From Polaromonas jejuensis NBRC 106434 (GTDB lineage: Bacteria; Pseudomonadota; Gammaproteobacteria; Burkholderiales; Burkholderiaceae_C): 49,277 nucleotides of DNA. The stretch lies in the NCBI RefSeq assembly GCF_001598235.1, contig NZ_BCYO01000027.1:1-49277 (forward strand). The letters run 5' to 3'. The notes under the pieces were generated by a model. It was not told the origin of the DNA. It saw only the letters and a list, made by a program, of their open reading frames with translations, and did not search any database. Shown here one piece after another: positions 26,075 to 34,555 of this stretch. Every line of letters starts with the position of its first letter. Position 1 is the stretch's first letter. The translations under genes and the position numbers were made by a program.

Positions 26075-26490
26075 GGGTGAAACTTAGCAGGCTGCCGAAA
26101 TGCTCACTGCGCTAGCGCAGCAGCTGACTTGAAGCGGTTTATTTTTGCGGTTCTTTTTCATATTTTGAGATGCCAGTGCTTTTTTGAGTTTTTGCTGTCG
26201 GTTTAAAGCGCTCCTGCCGCCGTTTTCGCCCCTCACTACGCCTACAGACGGATTTGTCCCAAGGTGCGCATACGCGTCAAGTTGTACGCGGCAATTGTCA
26301 GCACAAACATCTGATCGACCCGCTCAAGCCCGCGCACCATGACCTGCCGCATCCGGCCCACCGTTTTGGCCCAGCCAAAGCCCTGCTCAATCAGCTTTCT
26401 CTTTTGCTGCGAGACGGCGTAGCCCTCACTTTGGGCGATTGCATCGGGCACCGCCGAGCACCTGCCTGCTCAGGGCGACAACGCCAACTG
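26075..26490 (-). mobile_element. Remnant of an IS5-group insertion sequence between wzx and wzy
   Basis: A GC-rich block between two AT-rich genes, with the C-terminal part of a DDE transposase (26242-26451). The boundaries are judged from the composition change only. No matching terminal inverted repeats or target duplication can be identified, so this is a degraded or deleted copy. Confidence 0.7.
26242..26451 (-). pseudogene. IS5-family transposase, C-terminal fragment
   Basis: A 69-residue open frame with QQKRKLIEQGFGWAKTVGRM and VLTIAAYNLTRMRTLGQIRL, matching the C-terminal end of IS5/IS1182-type DDE transposases around the last catalytic Glu (IEQGFGW). The N-terminal and central catalytic regions are missing, so it cannot be an active enzyme. 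Confidence 0.8.
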
Positions 26491-27636
26491 CTTAGTCACT
26501 ATGCCGCTTTTTCGGTATAGTAAGAATGATATTGCTAACTCAATAGCGCCGAGAGACAACAGAAGCTTAACAAGGTTTTCTTGTTTAATTTCTACAAATA
26601 TATAACTAAGAATCGAAACCAATACGAGTCCAAAGAAATTTATTAGAAAATAAACTCTATCTTGCCTCGCCAGCAAAAGTCTTATATTAAAACCAATGCC
26701 GAGAGATGTTGCAATACATGTGAAGAACAAAGCAATCCAAAGCCAGTCCGTCATCTTGATTGGAAGATTATTTCTTACTGGAAATAAGTAAAATAAAAAG
26801 CATGCAACTATTGTTGAAATCGAAATCACTAACGTTGCTTTTCCTGCGAATTCCTGGCTTAGAAATTTCCGTGTATATACTTGAGAAATTACACGGAGAC
26901 CACCCCAATATAAATTGAGAAGTTTAAAGTAAGTAAAAAGTTGCATCGTTTGTTCAATATTTCCGAATGTAGAAAATATTGCTACAGGTGCGCTTCGCTG
27001 CATTGCGTTAGATACAGGACCCATGCCCGAGGCAACGAGGGTGAAATATTTTTTACCGGACAATCGCCAGGCTTTAGGCGCTGCAGCTATATCCAAATAT
27101 GAACAACAGATAAAATAGCTTATTAAATATATAGATGCAATGCCTGCTAAAAAAACAACAGCCGAACCTATCTTTAAATCTAGAGCATTTGATATATATA
27201 CAAACAATATTGGCACGCTGGATTTTAGTGCACTCATTCCTGCAGCTAGCGTTGGCATTGCCTGTCCATATAACGCCGATTCCAATGAAATTCCGGAAAA
27301 GCTTGCTGCAAACATTGCTAGGGCGTAGTTTTTGTTTTCAGCAATGAAATACAGTAACACTCCAATTAAGATCAGGACGAAAGAGATTATTAATAACAAA
27401 CCCCGACTTTGTTCAAAATTATCACTTTTAACTTTATTTTCAGCTGATAGCCGATACAACTCTAACGTCAACCCTATAAAGGCAATTGAACTTGCTACTT
27501 GAAAATACGATTCAATCTGTATAAATGCAACTGATTCGCTAGCTGGAAGGTGCTGTGCCAAATATGCAGAACCTAACGAAAAAAAAATTTGCGATGTACC
27601 GGAGATAGTTGCAGTAGCAATTAGTTTTTTCAACAT
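26470..27636 (-). CDS. wzx: Polysaccharide repeat-unit flippase (Wzx)
   Basis: A 388-residue polytopic membrane protein of the MATE/PST flippase superfamily, moving undecaprenyl-linked repeat units to the periplasm. It has about 11-12 hydrophobic segments; the N-terminus MLKKLIATATISGTSQIFFS is the typical start, so the ATG at 27636 is preferred over a TTG at 27684. Strongly AT-rich. The last nine codons (VTKQLALSP) run into GC-rich DNA bordering the IS remnant, so the natural C-terminus may have been replaced. Confidence 0.82.
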   Translation of the reverse strand: MLKKLIATATISGTSQIFFSLGSAYLAQHLPASESVAFIQIESYFQVASSIAFIGLTLELYRLSAENKVKSDNFEQSRGLLLIISFVLILIGVLLYFIAENKNYALAMFAASFSGISLESALYGQAMPTLAAGMSALKSSVPILFVYISNALDLKIGSAVVFLAGIASIYLISYFICCSYLDIAAAPKAWRLSGKKYFTLVASGMGPVSNAMQRSAPVAIFSTFGNIEQTMQLFTYFKLLNLYWGGLRVISQVYTRKFLSQEFAGKATLVISISTIVACFLFYLFPVRNNLPIKMTDWLWIALFFTCIATSLGIGFNIRLLLARQDRVYFLINFFGLVLVSILSYIFVEIKQENLVKLLLSLGAIELAISFLLYRKSGIVTKQLALSP

Positions 27637-27664
27637 AAAATCAAAGTGCTTCAAAGAAAATTTA

Positions 27665-28333
27665 TCACCTTGATTTACTAGCAACGACTACCAACCCCTC
27701 TCCGAACTGAGGAAATAGACGCAAGACTTTGTGAAAAATATTTTTAAGAACTCTTTTCCAACCAGTTAAACGATCTATTTCAGAATAAAAAAATAATTGA
27801 TCAATCTGTAAGTCATAACGACTAAATAGCCTTTTCAGTGTAGAAAATGAGTAGTAAGCGACGTGATCCTCATGAACAGTCTCAATACCAGAAAATAGCC
27901 TAAAGATAGTTGTGAAGCAGAATGCATTAGGCACTGTTAGTATTAGTTTACCTTTGTCTCCTATATTATTCGTGTATTTAGTCAGAAATTCACCTGGATT
28001 GGAAACATGTTCTAGGACTTCGCCAGCTAGTACAACATCAAAGCGCTCAGTAGTTGGGCTATTTTGATCAGGTGCTACGGCATATAAATTTTCAAAGCCG
28101 TAACCCCGCAGTAGCTTTATACCCGCTTCATCCACATCTATTCCGCATAGACGAGTCGCCTTTTTCGCAAGCTGACCGTGCAGCAATGCACCCTTTTCCA
28201 CTCGTGAGGCTGTCAGACCGGAATCTACACAGCCAACGTGCAGTACAGACTTTCCATCCACTAATTTGATGAGAAGTTCAGCTCTTGAATCTACAAGATT
28301 TGACGCCGGAATTCTGTGAAAAAAATCTACCAT
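27665..28333 (-). CDS. Class I SAM-dependent methyltransferase
   Basis: A 222-residue Rossmann-fold methyltransferase (Methyltransf_11/23-like). Motif I is VLHVGCVDSG (a variant of the usual G-x-G-x-G), then LCGIDVDEAGIKLLRGYGF (acidic residue for SAM ribose) and DVVLAGEVLEHVSNPGEFL (post-motif). It is AT-rich like wzx and is probably the first gene of the acquired island. It may methylate a sugar or chain end; the target is unknown. Confidence 0.82.
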   Translation of the reverse strand: MVDFFHRIPASNLVDSRAELLIKLVDGKSVLHVGCVDSGLTASRVEKGALLHGQLAKKATRLCGIDVDEAGIKLLRGYGFENLYAVAPDQNSPTTERFDVVLAGEVLEHVSNPGEFLTKYTNNIGDKGKLILTVPNAFCFTTIFRLFSGIETVHEDHVAYYSFSTLKRLFSRYDLQIDQLFFYSEIDRLTGWKRVLKNIFHKVLRLFPQFGEGLVVVASKSR

Positions 28334-28386
28334 TTTTATTTCCTTTAAATACTAATTAAAATGCGACAAATATTTTAGGAGTTTGG

Positions 28387-29628
28387 CTAACATAACACTC
28401 CACGTGTATCAATCACAACTTTAGCCAGAACTGCGGATCGTTCAATCAACGCAAATTGCTTATGATCAACCAACACAATCACGATATCCGCCTGCTCGAT
28501 CGCATTATTCAAATCACATAGTTCACCCGTATCCGTCAGGCCCTTTGGTAGCTGGCTGATATTGGGCTCCACCAGCAAGAGCCTTGCGTCTCTCAGTTTT
28601 GCGAGTTCTTGGACAATTTCCACAGCCGGACTTTCGCGCAGGTCGTCAATATTGGCCTTGAAGGCAAGCCCCAGGCAGGCAATGACCGGGTTTTTGTATC
28701 GGTCTGCCACAGCCTTCACTCGCTCAACCACCCAATGGGGCTTGTGGTCGTTTACCTCGCGGGCTTGACGAATCAATTTGGCGTGTTCTGGGGCTGCATC
28801 CACAATAAACCAGGGGTCTATGGCAATGCAGTGACCACCCACGCCAGGGCCGGGTTGTAATATCTTTACGCGTGGGTGGCGGTTAGCCAGTTTAATGAGC
28901 TCCCAAACGTTGATGTCCAGCTTGTCGCAAATCATCGACAGCTCGTTGGCAAAAGCGATGTTGACGTCGCGAAAGCTGTTCTCGGTCAATTTGCACATTT
29001 CTGCTGTGCGGGCGTTGGTGATAAAGCACTCGCCGGCCACAAAGAGTTTGTACAAGTCAGTGGCGGCAGCAGAGCACTTAGGGGTCATGCCACCAATGAC
29101 ACGGTCGTTTTGCACCAGCTCACGCAATACATGGCCAGGCAACACGCGCTCGGGGCAGTGGGCTACTCGCACATCAGATTTTTCGCCATGGGTTTGAGGA
29201 AAAGTCAGGTCCGGGCGGGCAACCGCCAGCCACCCAGACATCTTTTCGGTGGCGCCCACCGGGGAAGTCGACTCAAGAATGACCAAGTCACCCTTCTTCA
29301 GCACCGGGGCAATGGTCTGGCAGGCGGATTCTATGTAACTGAGGTCAGGCTCATGGTTGTCGCCCTTAAAGGGGGTGGGGACTGCAATCAAAAATGCATC
29401 CGCTGGCTCGGCAATGGTGGTGGCCCGCAGGTAACCACCTACAACTGCCGCGTGTACGACCATGTCCAGATCTGGCTCAACGATATGGATTTCGCCACGG
29501 TTGATGGTGTCAACCGCTTTTTGGTTGACATCAACGCCAATGACTTGCTTTTTACGGGAGGCAAACATGGCTGCGGTAGGCAGTCCAATGTAGCCGAGAC
29601 CGACAACGGAAATGGTTTCGAATGACAT
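28387..29628 (-). CDS. wecC: UDP-N-acetyl-D-mannosamine dehydrogenase
   Basis: NAD-dependent oxidation of UDP-ManNAc to UDP-ManNAcA. The 413-residue protein (ATG at 29628; a TTG at 29643 is less likely) has the nucleotide motif GLGYIGLPTAAMFAS and CKLTENSFRDVNIAFANELS in the central domain. The catalytic cysteine is in GVGGHCIAIDPWF, followed by a C-terminal UDP-binding domain. wecB lies immediately upstream (23 nt), forming the two-step pathway from UDP-GlcNAc. The composition returns to GC-rich here. Confidence 0.93.
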   Translation of the reverse strand: MSFETISVVGLGYIGLPTAAMFASRKKQVIGVDVNQKAVDTINRGEIHIVEPDLDMVVHAAVVGGYLRATTIAEPADAFLIAVPTPFKGDNHEPDLSYIESACQTIAPVLKKGDLVILESTSPVGATEKMSGWLAVARPDLTFPQTHGEKSDVRVAHCPERVLPGHVLRELVQNDRVIGGMTPKCSAAATDLYKLFVAGECFITNARTAEMCKLTENSFRDVNIAFANELSMICDKLDINVWELIKLANRHPRVKILQPGPGVGGHCIAIDPWFIVDAAPEHAKLIRQAREVNDHKPHWVVERVKAVADRYKNPVIACLGLAFKANIDDLRESPAVEIVQELAKLRDARLLLVEPNISQLPKGLTDTGELCDLNNAIEQADIVIVLVDHKQFALIERSAVLAKVVIDTRGVLC

Positions 29629-29651
29629 GTTGGTAAATCCCAAGACTATTT

Positions 29652-30779
29652 TTAGTTGACTGCGAGCAGAGAATCGAGAATGCGCTGACAGGCTTTACCG
29701 TCTCCGTAGGGGTTGTGGGCATGGCTCATGCTGCGGTAGGCGTCATCATCAGTAAGCAGCTGGTTTAACTCGCGAACCATATTGGCCGTGTCGGTGCCTA
29801 CCAGTTTGACGGTGCCTGCTGCGACCGCTTCTGGGCGTTCAGTGGTGTCGCGCATAACCAGCACAGGTTTACCCAAGGATGGAGCTTCTTCCTGAATGCC
29901 ACCAGAGTCGGTGAGGATGATGTATGCACGACTCATTAGGTACACAAACGGCAAATAGTCCAGCGGCTCGATGAGGTGAATGTTGCTTGTTTGACTTAAC
30001 AAGCGGTTGACTGGCTCGCGCACATTGGGGTTGAAGTGGACGGGGTAAACGATATCCACATCCGGGTGCTGTTGCGCAACCTGCGTCAATGCTTGGCAAA
30101 TGCGCTCAAAACCACCGCCAAAACTCTCGCGCCGGTGGCCGGTGACAAGTATCAGTTTGCGCTGGGGGTCAAGGAAAGCGCTGGGTGCGGCAGCTTTGGC
30201 GCGCAGCGCTGAGTCGTCATTTAGGCGGGCCACTACGTCTAGTAGGGCATCAATGACCGTATTGCCGGTGACGATGATTTTGTCGCGGGCAATTCCCTCG
30301 GCAAGCAGGTTGGCTTGAGAGGTTTCTGTGGGTGCAAAGTGTTTGGCGGCCAGCATGGCGGTGAGCTTGCGATTGCCTTCCTCGGGCCATGGCGAATATA
30401 TGTTGCCCGTGCGCAACCCGGCTTCTACGTGCGCCACGGGGATTTGCTGGTAATAGGCGGCAAGGCTGGCAGCGAAGGTGGTGGCGGTGTCGCCGTGGAC
30501 CAGCACCACATCGGGTTTAAACCGCGCAAACACGCCCTTCATGCCCTGCAGAATGGCGGTGCTGACGTCGGTCAGGTCTTGCCCCGGCTTCATGATGTTG
30601 AGGTCAAACGTGGGATGGATCGCGAACAGGTCAAGCACCTGGTCGAGCATCTCGCGGTGCTGGCCGGTAACGCAGATGGCTGACTCAAACCGAGCGTCAG
30701 CCGCCAAGGCCAAGGCAAGCGGGGCCATTTTGATGGCTTCGGGGCGGGTGCCGAAGACTGTGAGGACTTTTAAGGCCAT
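29652..30779 (-). CDS. wecB: UDP-N-acetylglucosamine 2-epimerase (non-hydrolysing)
   Basis: Interconverts UDP-GlcNAc and UDP-ManNAc. The 375-residue GT-B-like protein has GTRPEAIKMAPLALAL at the N-terminus, HVEAGLRTGNIYSPWPEEGN, and DSGGIQEEAPSLGKPVLVMR with the following TERPEAV, all family signatures. It pairs with wecC. A 273-nt gap with a repeat separates it from uppS upstream. Confidence 0.95.
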   Translation of the reverse strand: MALKVLTVFGTRPEAIKMAPLALALAADARFESAICVTGQHREMLDQVLDLFAIHPTFDLNIMKPGQDLTDVSTAILQGMKGVFARFKPDVVLVHGDTATTFAASLAAYYQQIPVAHVEAGLRTGNIYSPWPEEGNRKLTAMLAAKHFAPTETSQANLLAEGIARDKIIVTGNTVIDALLDVVARLNDDSALRAKAAAPSAFLDPQRKLILVTGHRRESFGGGFERICQALTQVAQQHPDVDIVYPVHFNPNVREPVNRLLSQTSNIHLIEPLDYLPFVYLMSRAYIILTDSGGIQEEAPSLGKPVLVMRDTTERPEAVAAGTVKLVGTDTANMVRELNQLLTDDDAYRSMSHAHNPYGDGKACQRILDSLLAVN

Positions 30780-30889
30780 GGACTATTGGGCTTTTATGAG
30801 ATGTTTATCAGGCATCACTGTGCAGTTTGATGCGGTCCAATTCCAATGGACGGGTGCAGCTCGGCCAGGATGGCTGGTTGGCGAGGACA

Positions 30890-30917
30890 TGGACTGCCGC
30901 GTTTCGCTCGCAATGAC
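30890..30917. repeat. REP-like unit between wecB and uppS
   Basis: TGGACTGC followed by CGTTTCGCTCGCAATGAC, the same unit as at 12719-12746 and 17237-17264. Nothing else is recognisable in the 30780-31052 gap. Confidence 0.6.
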
Positions 30918-31052
30918 GCCCGTTGCGAAGTCAAGGTCTGGTATAAAACCGGGTTGCTAACGCCTGTCGAGCCGACGTAGTCAGTGCCTGTTTTCATGGG
31001 CGTGACTATTTTTGTCGACAAAGTGGCGGCACTAAAGCACAAGCGAAACTGC

Positions 31053-31808
31053 CTAGCCCACGGCAAGCTGGCTAATCAAGGGTTTTGGCGTAGCTTCGGC
31101 CCCGCCAAAGCGGCGGTCGCGCTGGACGTACCAGGCCAGGGCCTGATCGAGCGACTCGGGGCTAAAGTCGGGCCACAGGGTGGGGGTGAAATACAGCTCG
31201 GTATAGGCGCTCTGCCACAGCATGAAGTTGCTGATGCGCGATTCGCCGCCGGTACGAATGAGCAGGTCGGGGTCGGGCGCGCCGGCCAGGCTCAGGTGCG
31301 GGCGCAGGGCGTCTTCGGTCAGCGCGCTGGCGGGTGCACCGGGGTTGCTGGCGTGCCAGGCCTGCATGGCTTGCAGCATGTCCCAGCGCCCCCCATAGTT
31401 GGCGGCAATCGTCAGGGTGATTTGAGTGTTGTGGGCCGTCATGGCCTCGACGTTGTCCATCAGCTTTTGTAACCGGGGCTCAAATGCGCTGCGGTCGCCC
31501 ATGACCTTCAGGCGCACGCCTTTCTTGTGCATGTCGCTGGCTTCTTTTTGCAGGTAGATCAGGAACAGGCCCATCAGGCTTGAAACTTCGTCGGCCGGTC
31601 GTTTCCAGTTTTCGGTGCTAAAGGCAAACAGTGTGAGCCAGCGCACGCCGCGTGCCGAACAGGCTTCCACCAGACTGCGCACGCGCTTGGCGCCGCTGGC
31701 GTGACCGATGGCCTTGGGCAGGCCGCGCTGGCTGGCCCAGCGGCGGTTCCCATCCATAATGACGGCGATGTGCTGCGGTACGGCGGCGGCGGTGGAAGTC
31801 TGGAGCAT
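31053..31808 (-). CDS. uppS: Undecaprenyl diphosphate synthase-like cis-prenyltransferase
   Basis: Cis-prenyltransferase of 251 residues that elongates farnesyl diphosphate to the C55 lipid carrier. The catalytic Asp lies in IMDGNRRWA (D19); canonical housekeeping UppS proteins usually read DGNGRWA. Also seen: FAFSTENWKRP, GDRSAFEP, and ANYGGRWDM, with LLIRTGGESRISNFMLWQSA near the C-terminus. Its place inside the export operon, 17 nt after wzc, suggests a dedicated copy supplying carrier lipid; the usual uppS sits with cdsA/dxr elsewhere. Confidence 0.9.
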   Translation of the reverse strand: MLQTSTAAAVPQHIAVIMDGNRRWASQRGLPKAIGHASGAKRVRSLVEACSARGVRWLTLFAFSTENWKRPADEVSSLMGLFLIYLQKEASDMHKKGVRLKVMGDRSAFEPRLQKLMDNVEAMTAHNTQITLTIAANYGGRWDMLQAMQAWHASNPGAPASALTEDALRPHLSLAGAPDPDLLIRTGGESRISNFMLWQSAYTELYFTPTLWPDFSPESLDQALAWYVQRDRRFGGAEATPKPLISQLAVG

Positions 31809-31825
31809 GGTAACGGGGCCTCGTC

Positions 31826-34060
31826 TCAGTACTGGTAATTGGTGTAGCGGTATTTGCCGTACTTGTAGCCCATGCCATAGCCGTAACGGCGCTTGGTGGT
31901 ATTGAGGTCGTTGAAGATCACGCCGCGGGTCTGCACGCCACTGTGCGACAAGCGCTTGGCGGATTCCTGCAACTCGCCCAGACTGGTGACCTCCGCCCGC
32001 GCCACCATGAACACGGCGCCGGCCAGCGGCGCCAGGATGGCGGTATCTGACGCGGCCAGCACGGGTGGGGTGTCGATGATGACCAGGTCATACTGGCCGG
32101 CCAACTGCTTCAACAGGGCTTGCGTCGCAGGGGTCATCAACAGCTCGGCCGGGTTGGGCGGCAGGGTGCCGGTGGCCAGAAAGTCCACGTTGGGGGCAAC
32201 GTTGTGACGCAGCGCGTCGGCCAGCGGGACGCTGCCACTCACCACTTCGCTCAGGCCACGCTCGCGGCCCTGGCCAAAGTACTGGTTGAGGTGGCCTTTG
32301 CGCAGGTCGGCATCGATTAGCAGTATTTTCTTGTTGGCCGCGCCCAGCACGGCGGCAAAGTTGACGCTGGTGAACGACTTGCCAATGCCGGGCGTGGGGC
32401 CGGTAATCAGCACGATGTTGTTGCTGGCTTCCAGCATGGCGAACTGCAGGGCGGTACGCAGGCTGCGCAGGCTTTCCACCACTGGGTCTTGCGGGTCGAT
32501 CACGGCCAGCACGTGGGTGCCGGGGGTTTTGACCTTGATGGCTTTGGCCTGCCGCACCTGCGCATCGGAATGCGGCACGGTGGCAAACACATGCAGGCCG
32601 GCGTGTTGCTCGATGTCGGTCGGGTCCTTGATGCCGGGGCGCAGGCTGTTGCGCAGGAACGCGAGAGCCAGGCCGGCCAACAGGCCCAGCACGGCGGCTA
32701 ACGCCACCACTTGGGCGCTCTGGGGCTTGACGGGACGCTCGGGCACGGCGGCCACGTCAACAATGCGCACATTGCCGACCTTGCCTTCCTTGACCAGGCG
32801 CAGTTGTTGAAAGCTGTTGAGCAGGTTGGTGTAAAGCTCGTTGTTGACCTTGACGTCGCGCGTCAGGCGCAGCAGATCTTGCTCCACATTGGGGAAGGTC
32901 TTGACCTTGCCGCTCATGGCGCCGAGTTCGCGATTGATGCTGTTGATCTGGGCGTCGATGGTCTGGATGCTCGGGTGCTGGGCGGTAAAGCGGGCTTCGA
33001 GCTCCTTGCGCTTTTGCTGGAGTTCAATCAGGCTGGTTTGAAGCTTGATCCCCTGGTCGAGTATCACCTTGGCCTCGGTTCCGAGGTCAAAGGTGCCGTT
33101 TTGGTTGCGGAACTGGTTGAACTTGTTTTCTGACGCTTCCAGCTCCTTGCGCAGCTGCGGTAGCTGAGTGTCGAGGAAGTTGATGGATTTTTCGGCCTCG
33201 GCGGCCTTGCGTTCGACGTTCTGGCGCACATACAGGGTGCCGACTTCATTGAGTACCTTCGCGATGCGTGCCGGGTCTGCCCCTTGCAGGCTGGTGCTGA
33301 TCACGCCGGACTGTTTGCCCTGTTCGGCAATGTTCATGTCCTTTTGCAGCATCTCGGTAACGCCCAGGCGGGAGAAGCGTGTGAGATAAAACTCAGCACC
33401 CGGTTTGCCCAGCGCGCTGGCCACCAGCAACTCGCCGGACTGCCCCTCGTGCTGGAAGCGCAGCGGCTGGCCAAGGCTACCTTTGCCCAAGCTGTCGCCT
33501 TCGGGCGAGCGCAGTTCGAAGCCCTGGGCGGTCAACGCGACGGTATAACGCTTGCCTTCCAGGGCTGGCGGCACTTTCAGATAAGCCACTTGCAGCGCTT
33601 CGGTGCCGCTCACATAGCCGCCCATGCCCAGAAAACCGGGGCTGGAGGGCTCTGTGGCGCGACTAGCCAGCCAGCGGCCAACGAGGGGCAGGTATTTGGG
33701 TTTGACCTCCATATCGAGCTGGAGGTTAGCAACCGCCTGGCCGACCACCAGGCGCGAACGTAAAATCTCGATCTCTGCGGTGGCGGGCGACTTGATGTCA
33801 AACATGCTGCCCATGTCACCCAGCATGCCGCCCATGCCGCCGGCTTTGCTGTCTTCGACCTGGATCAGCGTGTTGGCTTCGTAAATGGGAGTGCTTAACA
33901 GCGCATAGGCCACGCCAAGGGCAAGGGCCACCGCGGTCACGCCGGCAATCAGCCAGCGGCTGTCGAGCACGACGTCGAGCAGTTCGAGCAGGTTGATCTC
34001 GTCGCCCTCGTCGGGTGGGGACATCTGTAAGGTCGAAAGATTGGGTTGTGGGGCGTTCAT
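31826..34060 (-). CDS. wzc: Wzc-type polysaccharide co-polymerase and BY-kinase
   Basis: Inner-membrane tyrosine autokinase controlling chain length and export. The 744-residue protein has an N-terminal Wzz domain between two membrane helices (about 35-55 and 455-475) and a long periplasmic coiled-coil region. The cytoplasmic kinase has Walker A GPTPGIGKSFTSVN near 550, ILLIDADLRKG and VIIDTPPVLAASD. The C-terminus is a tyrosine cluster with eight Tyr in the last 20 residues, the autophosphorylation sites. It lies between the phosphatase gene and uppS. Confidence 0.95.
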   Translation of the reverse strand: MNAPQPNLSTLQMSPPDEGDEINLLELLDVVLDSRWLIAGVTAVALALGVAYALLSTPIYEANTLIQVEDSKAGGMGGMLGDMGSMFDIKSPATAEIEILRSRLVVGQAVANLQLDMEVKPKYLPLVGRWLASRATEPSSPGFLGMGGYVSGTEALQVAYLKVPPALEGKRYTVALTAQGFELRSPEGDSLGKGSLGQPLRFQHEGQSGELLVASALGKPGAEFYLTRFSRLGVTEMLQKDMNIAEQGKQSGVISTSLQGADPARIAKVLNEVGTLYVRQNVERKAAEAEKSINFLDTQLPQLRKELEASENKFNQFRNQNGTFDLGTEAKVILDQGIKLQTSLIELQQKRKELEARFTAQHPSIQTIDAQINSINRELGAMSGKVKTFPNVEQDLLRLTRDVKVNNELYTNLLNSFQQLRLVKEGKVGNVRIVDVAAVPERPVKPQSAQVVALAAVLGLLAGLALAFLRNSLRPGIKDPTDIEQHAGLHVFATVPHSDAQVRQAKAIKVKTPGTHVLAVIDPQDPVVESLRSLRTALQFAMLEASNNIVLITGPTPGIGKSFTSVNFAAVLGAANKKILLIDADLRKGHLNQYFGQGRERGLSEVVSGSVPLADALRHNVAPNVDFLATGTLPPNPAELLMTPATQALLKQLAGQYDLVIIDTPPVLAASDTAILAPLAGAVFMVARAEVTSLGELQESAKRLSHSGVQTRGVIFNDLNTTKRRYGYGMGYKYGKYRYTNYQY

Positions 34061-34092
34061 TCGCGGGTTACTTTTCTTGAATGGGGGCGGTG

Positions 34093-34527
34093 TCAGCCCA
34101 GTTGCCGGATGCGCGGGGCCCAGTCGGCCACGCCTTGGGCGATAGCGGCGTAAGCGGTTTCAAAGGCGTCCCGGGGCTGGCGGTAAGGATCGGCAATATC
34201 GAACTTGCCGAGCTCGCCGAGGCGGAAGACCTTGCCGCGCACCAGGGGGTACTGTTGCTCGACTTCGGCTTTGTGGCTTTGCTCCATGACCAGAATCAGC
34301 TCGGCGGTCTGGCACATCCAGCCGACCAGTTGCTGGGCGCGGTGGGCCGACAAGTCCACCCCATGCGCCGCGGCGACTTCAATGGACAGGGGGTCGGCCG
34401 GGTTGCCCACCAGCGCGCCCAGCCCGGCGGACCAGATGGTTTTTTCGGGGAATTGCTGCTTCAGCAAGGCTTCGGCGATGGGGCTGCGGCAGATATTGCC
34501 GATGCACAGCGTCAGGATGTGCTTCAT
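34093..34527 (-). CDS. wzb: Low-molecular-weight protein tyrosine phosphatase (Wzb-like)
   Basis: Cytoplasmic phosphatase expected to dephosphorylate the Wzc tyrosine tail. The 144-residue protein starts MKHILTLCIGNICRSP, giving the P-loop C8-x5-R14-S. The general-acid Asp lies in DIADPYRQP near residue 114. The ATG at 34527 is chosen because the frame's upstream extension overlaps wza and has no similarity. Position between wza and wzc is the classical arrangement. Confidence 0.93.
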   Translation of the reverse strand: MKHILTLCIGNICRSPIAEALLKQQFPEKTIWSAGLGALVGNPADPLSIEVAAAHGVDLSAHRAQQLVGWMCQTAELILVMEQSHKAEVEQQYPLVRGKVFRLGELGKFDIADPYRQPRDAFETAYAAIAQGVADWAPRIRQLG

Positions 34528-34555
34528 GAAAAAGCTTTGTGGGGCTGCGACGGCA

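Larger units (their letters stand above)
23642..28386. other. AT-rich island carrying GT4, wzy, IS remnant, wzx and methyltransferase
   Basis: Base composition falls sharply from the GC-rich surroundings to a clearly AT-rich state, interrupted only by the GC-rich IS remnant at about 26075-26490. Serotype-specific wzx/wzy/glycosyltransferase cores are commonly acquired horizontally. The 23642-23824 gap holds no gene. Confidence 0.8.
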
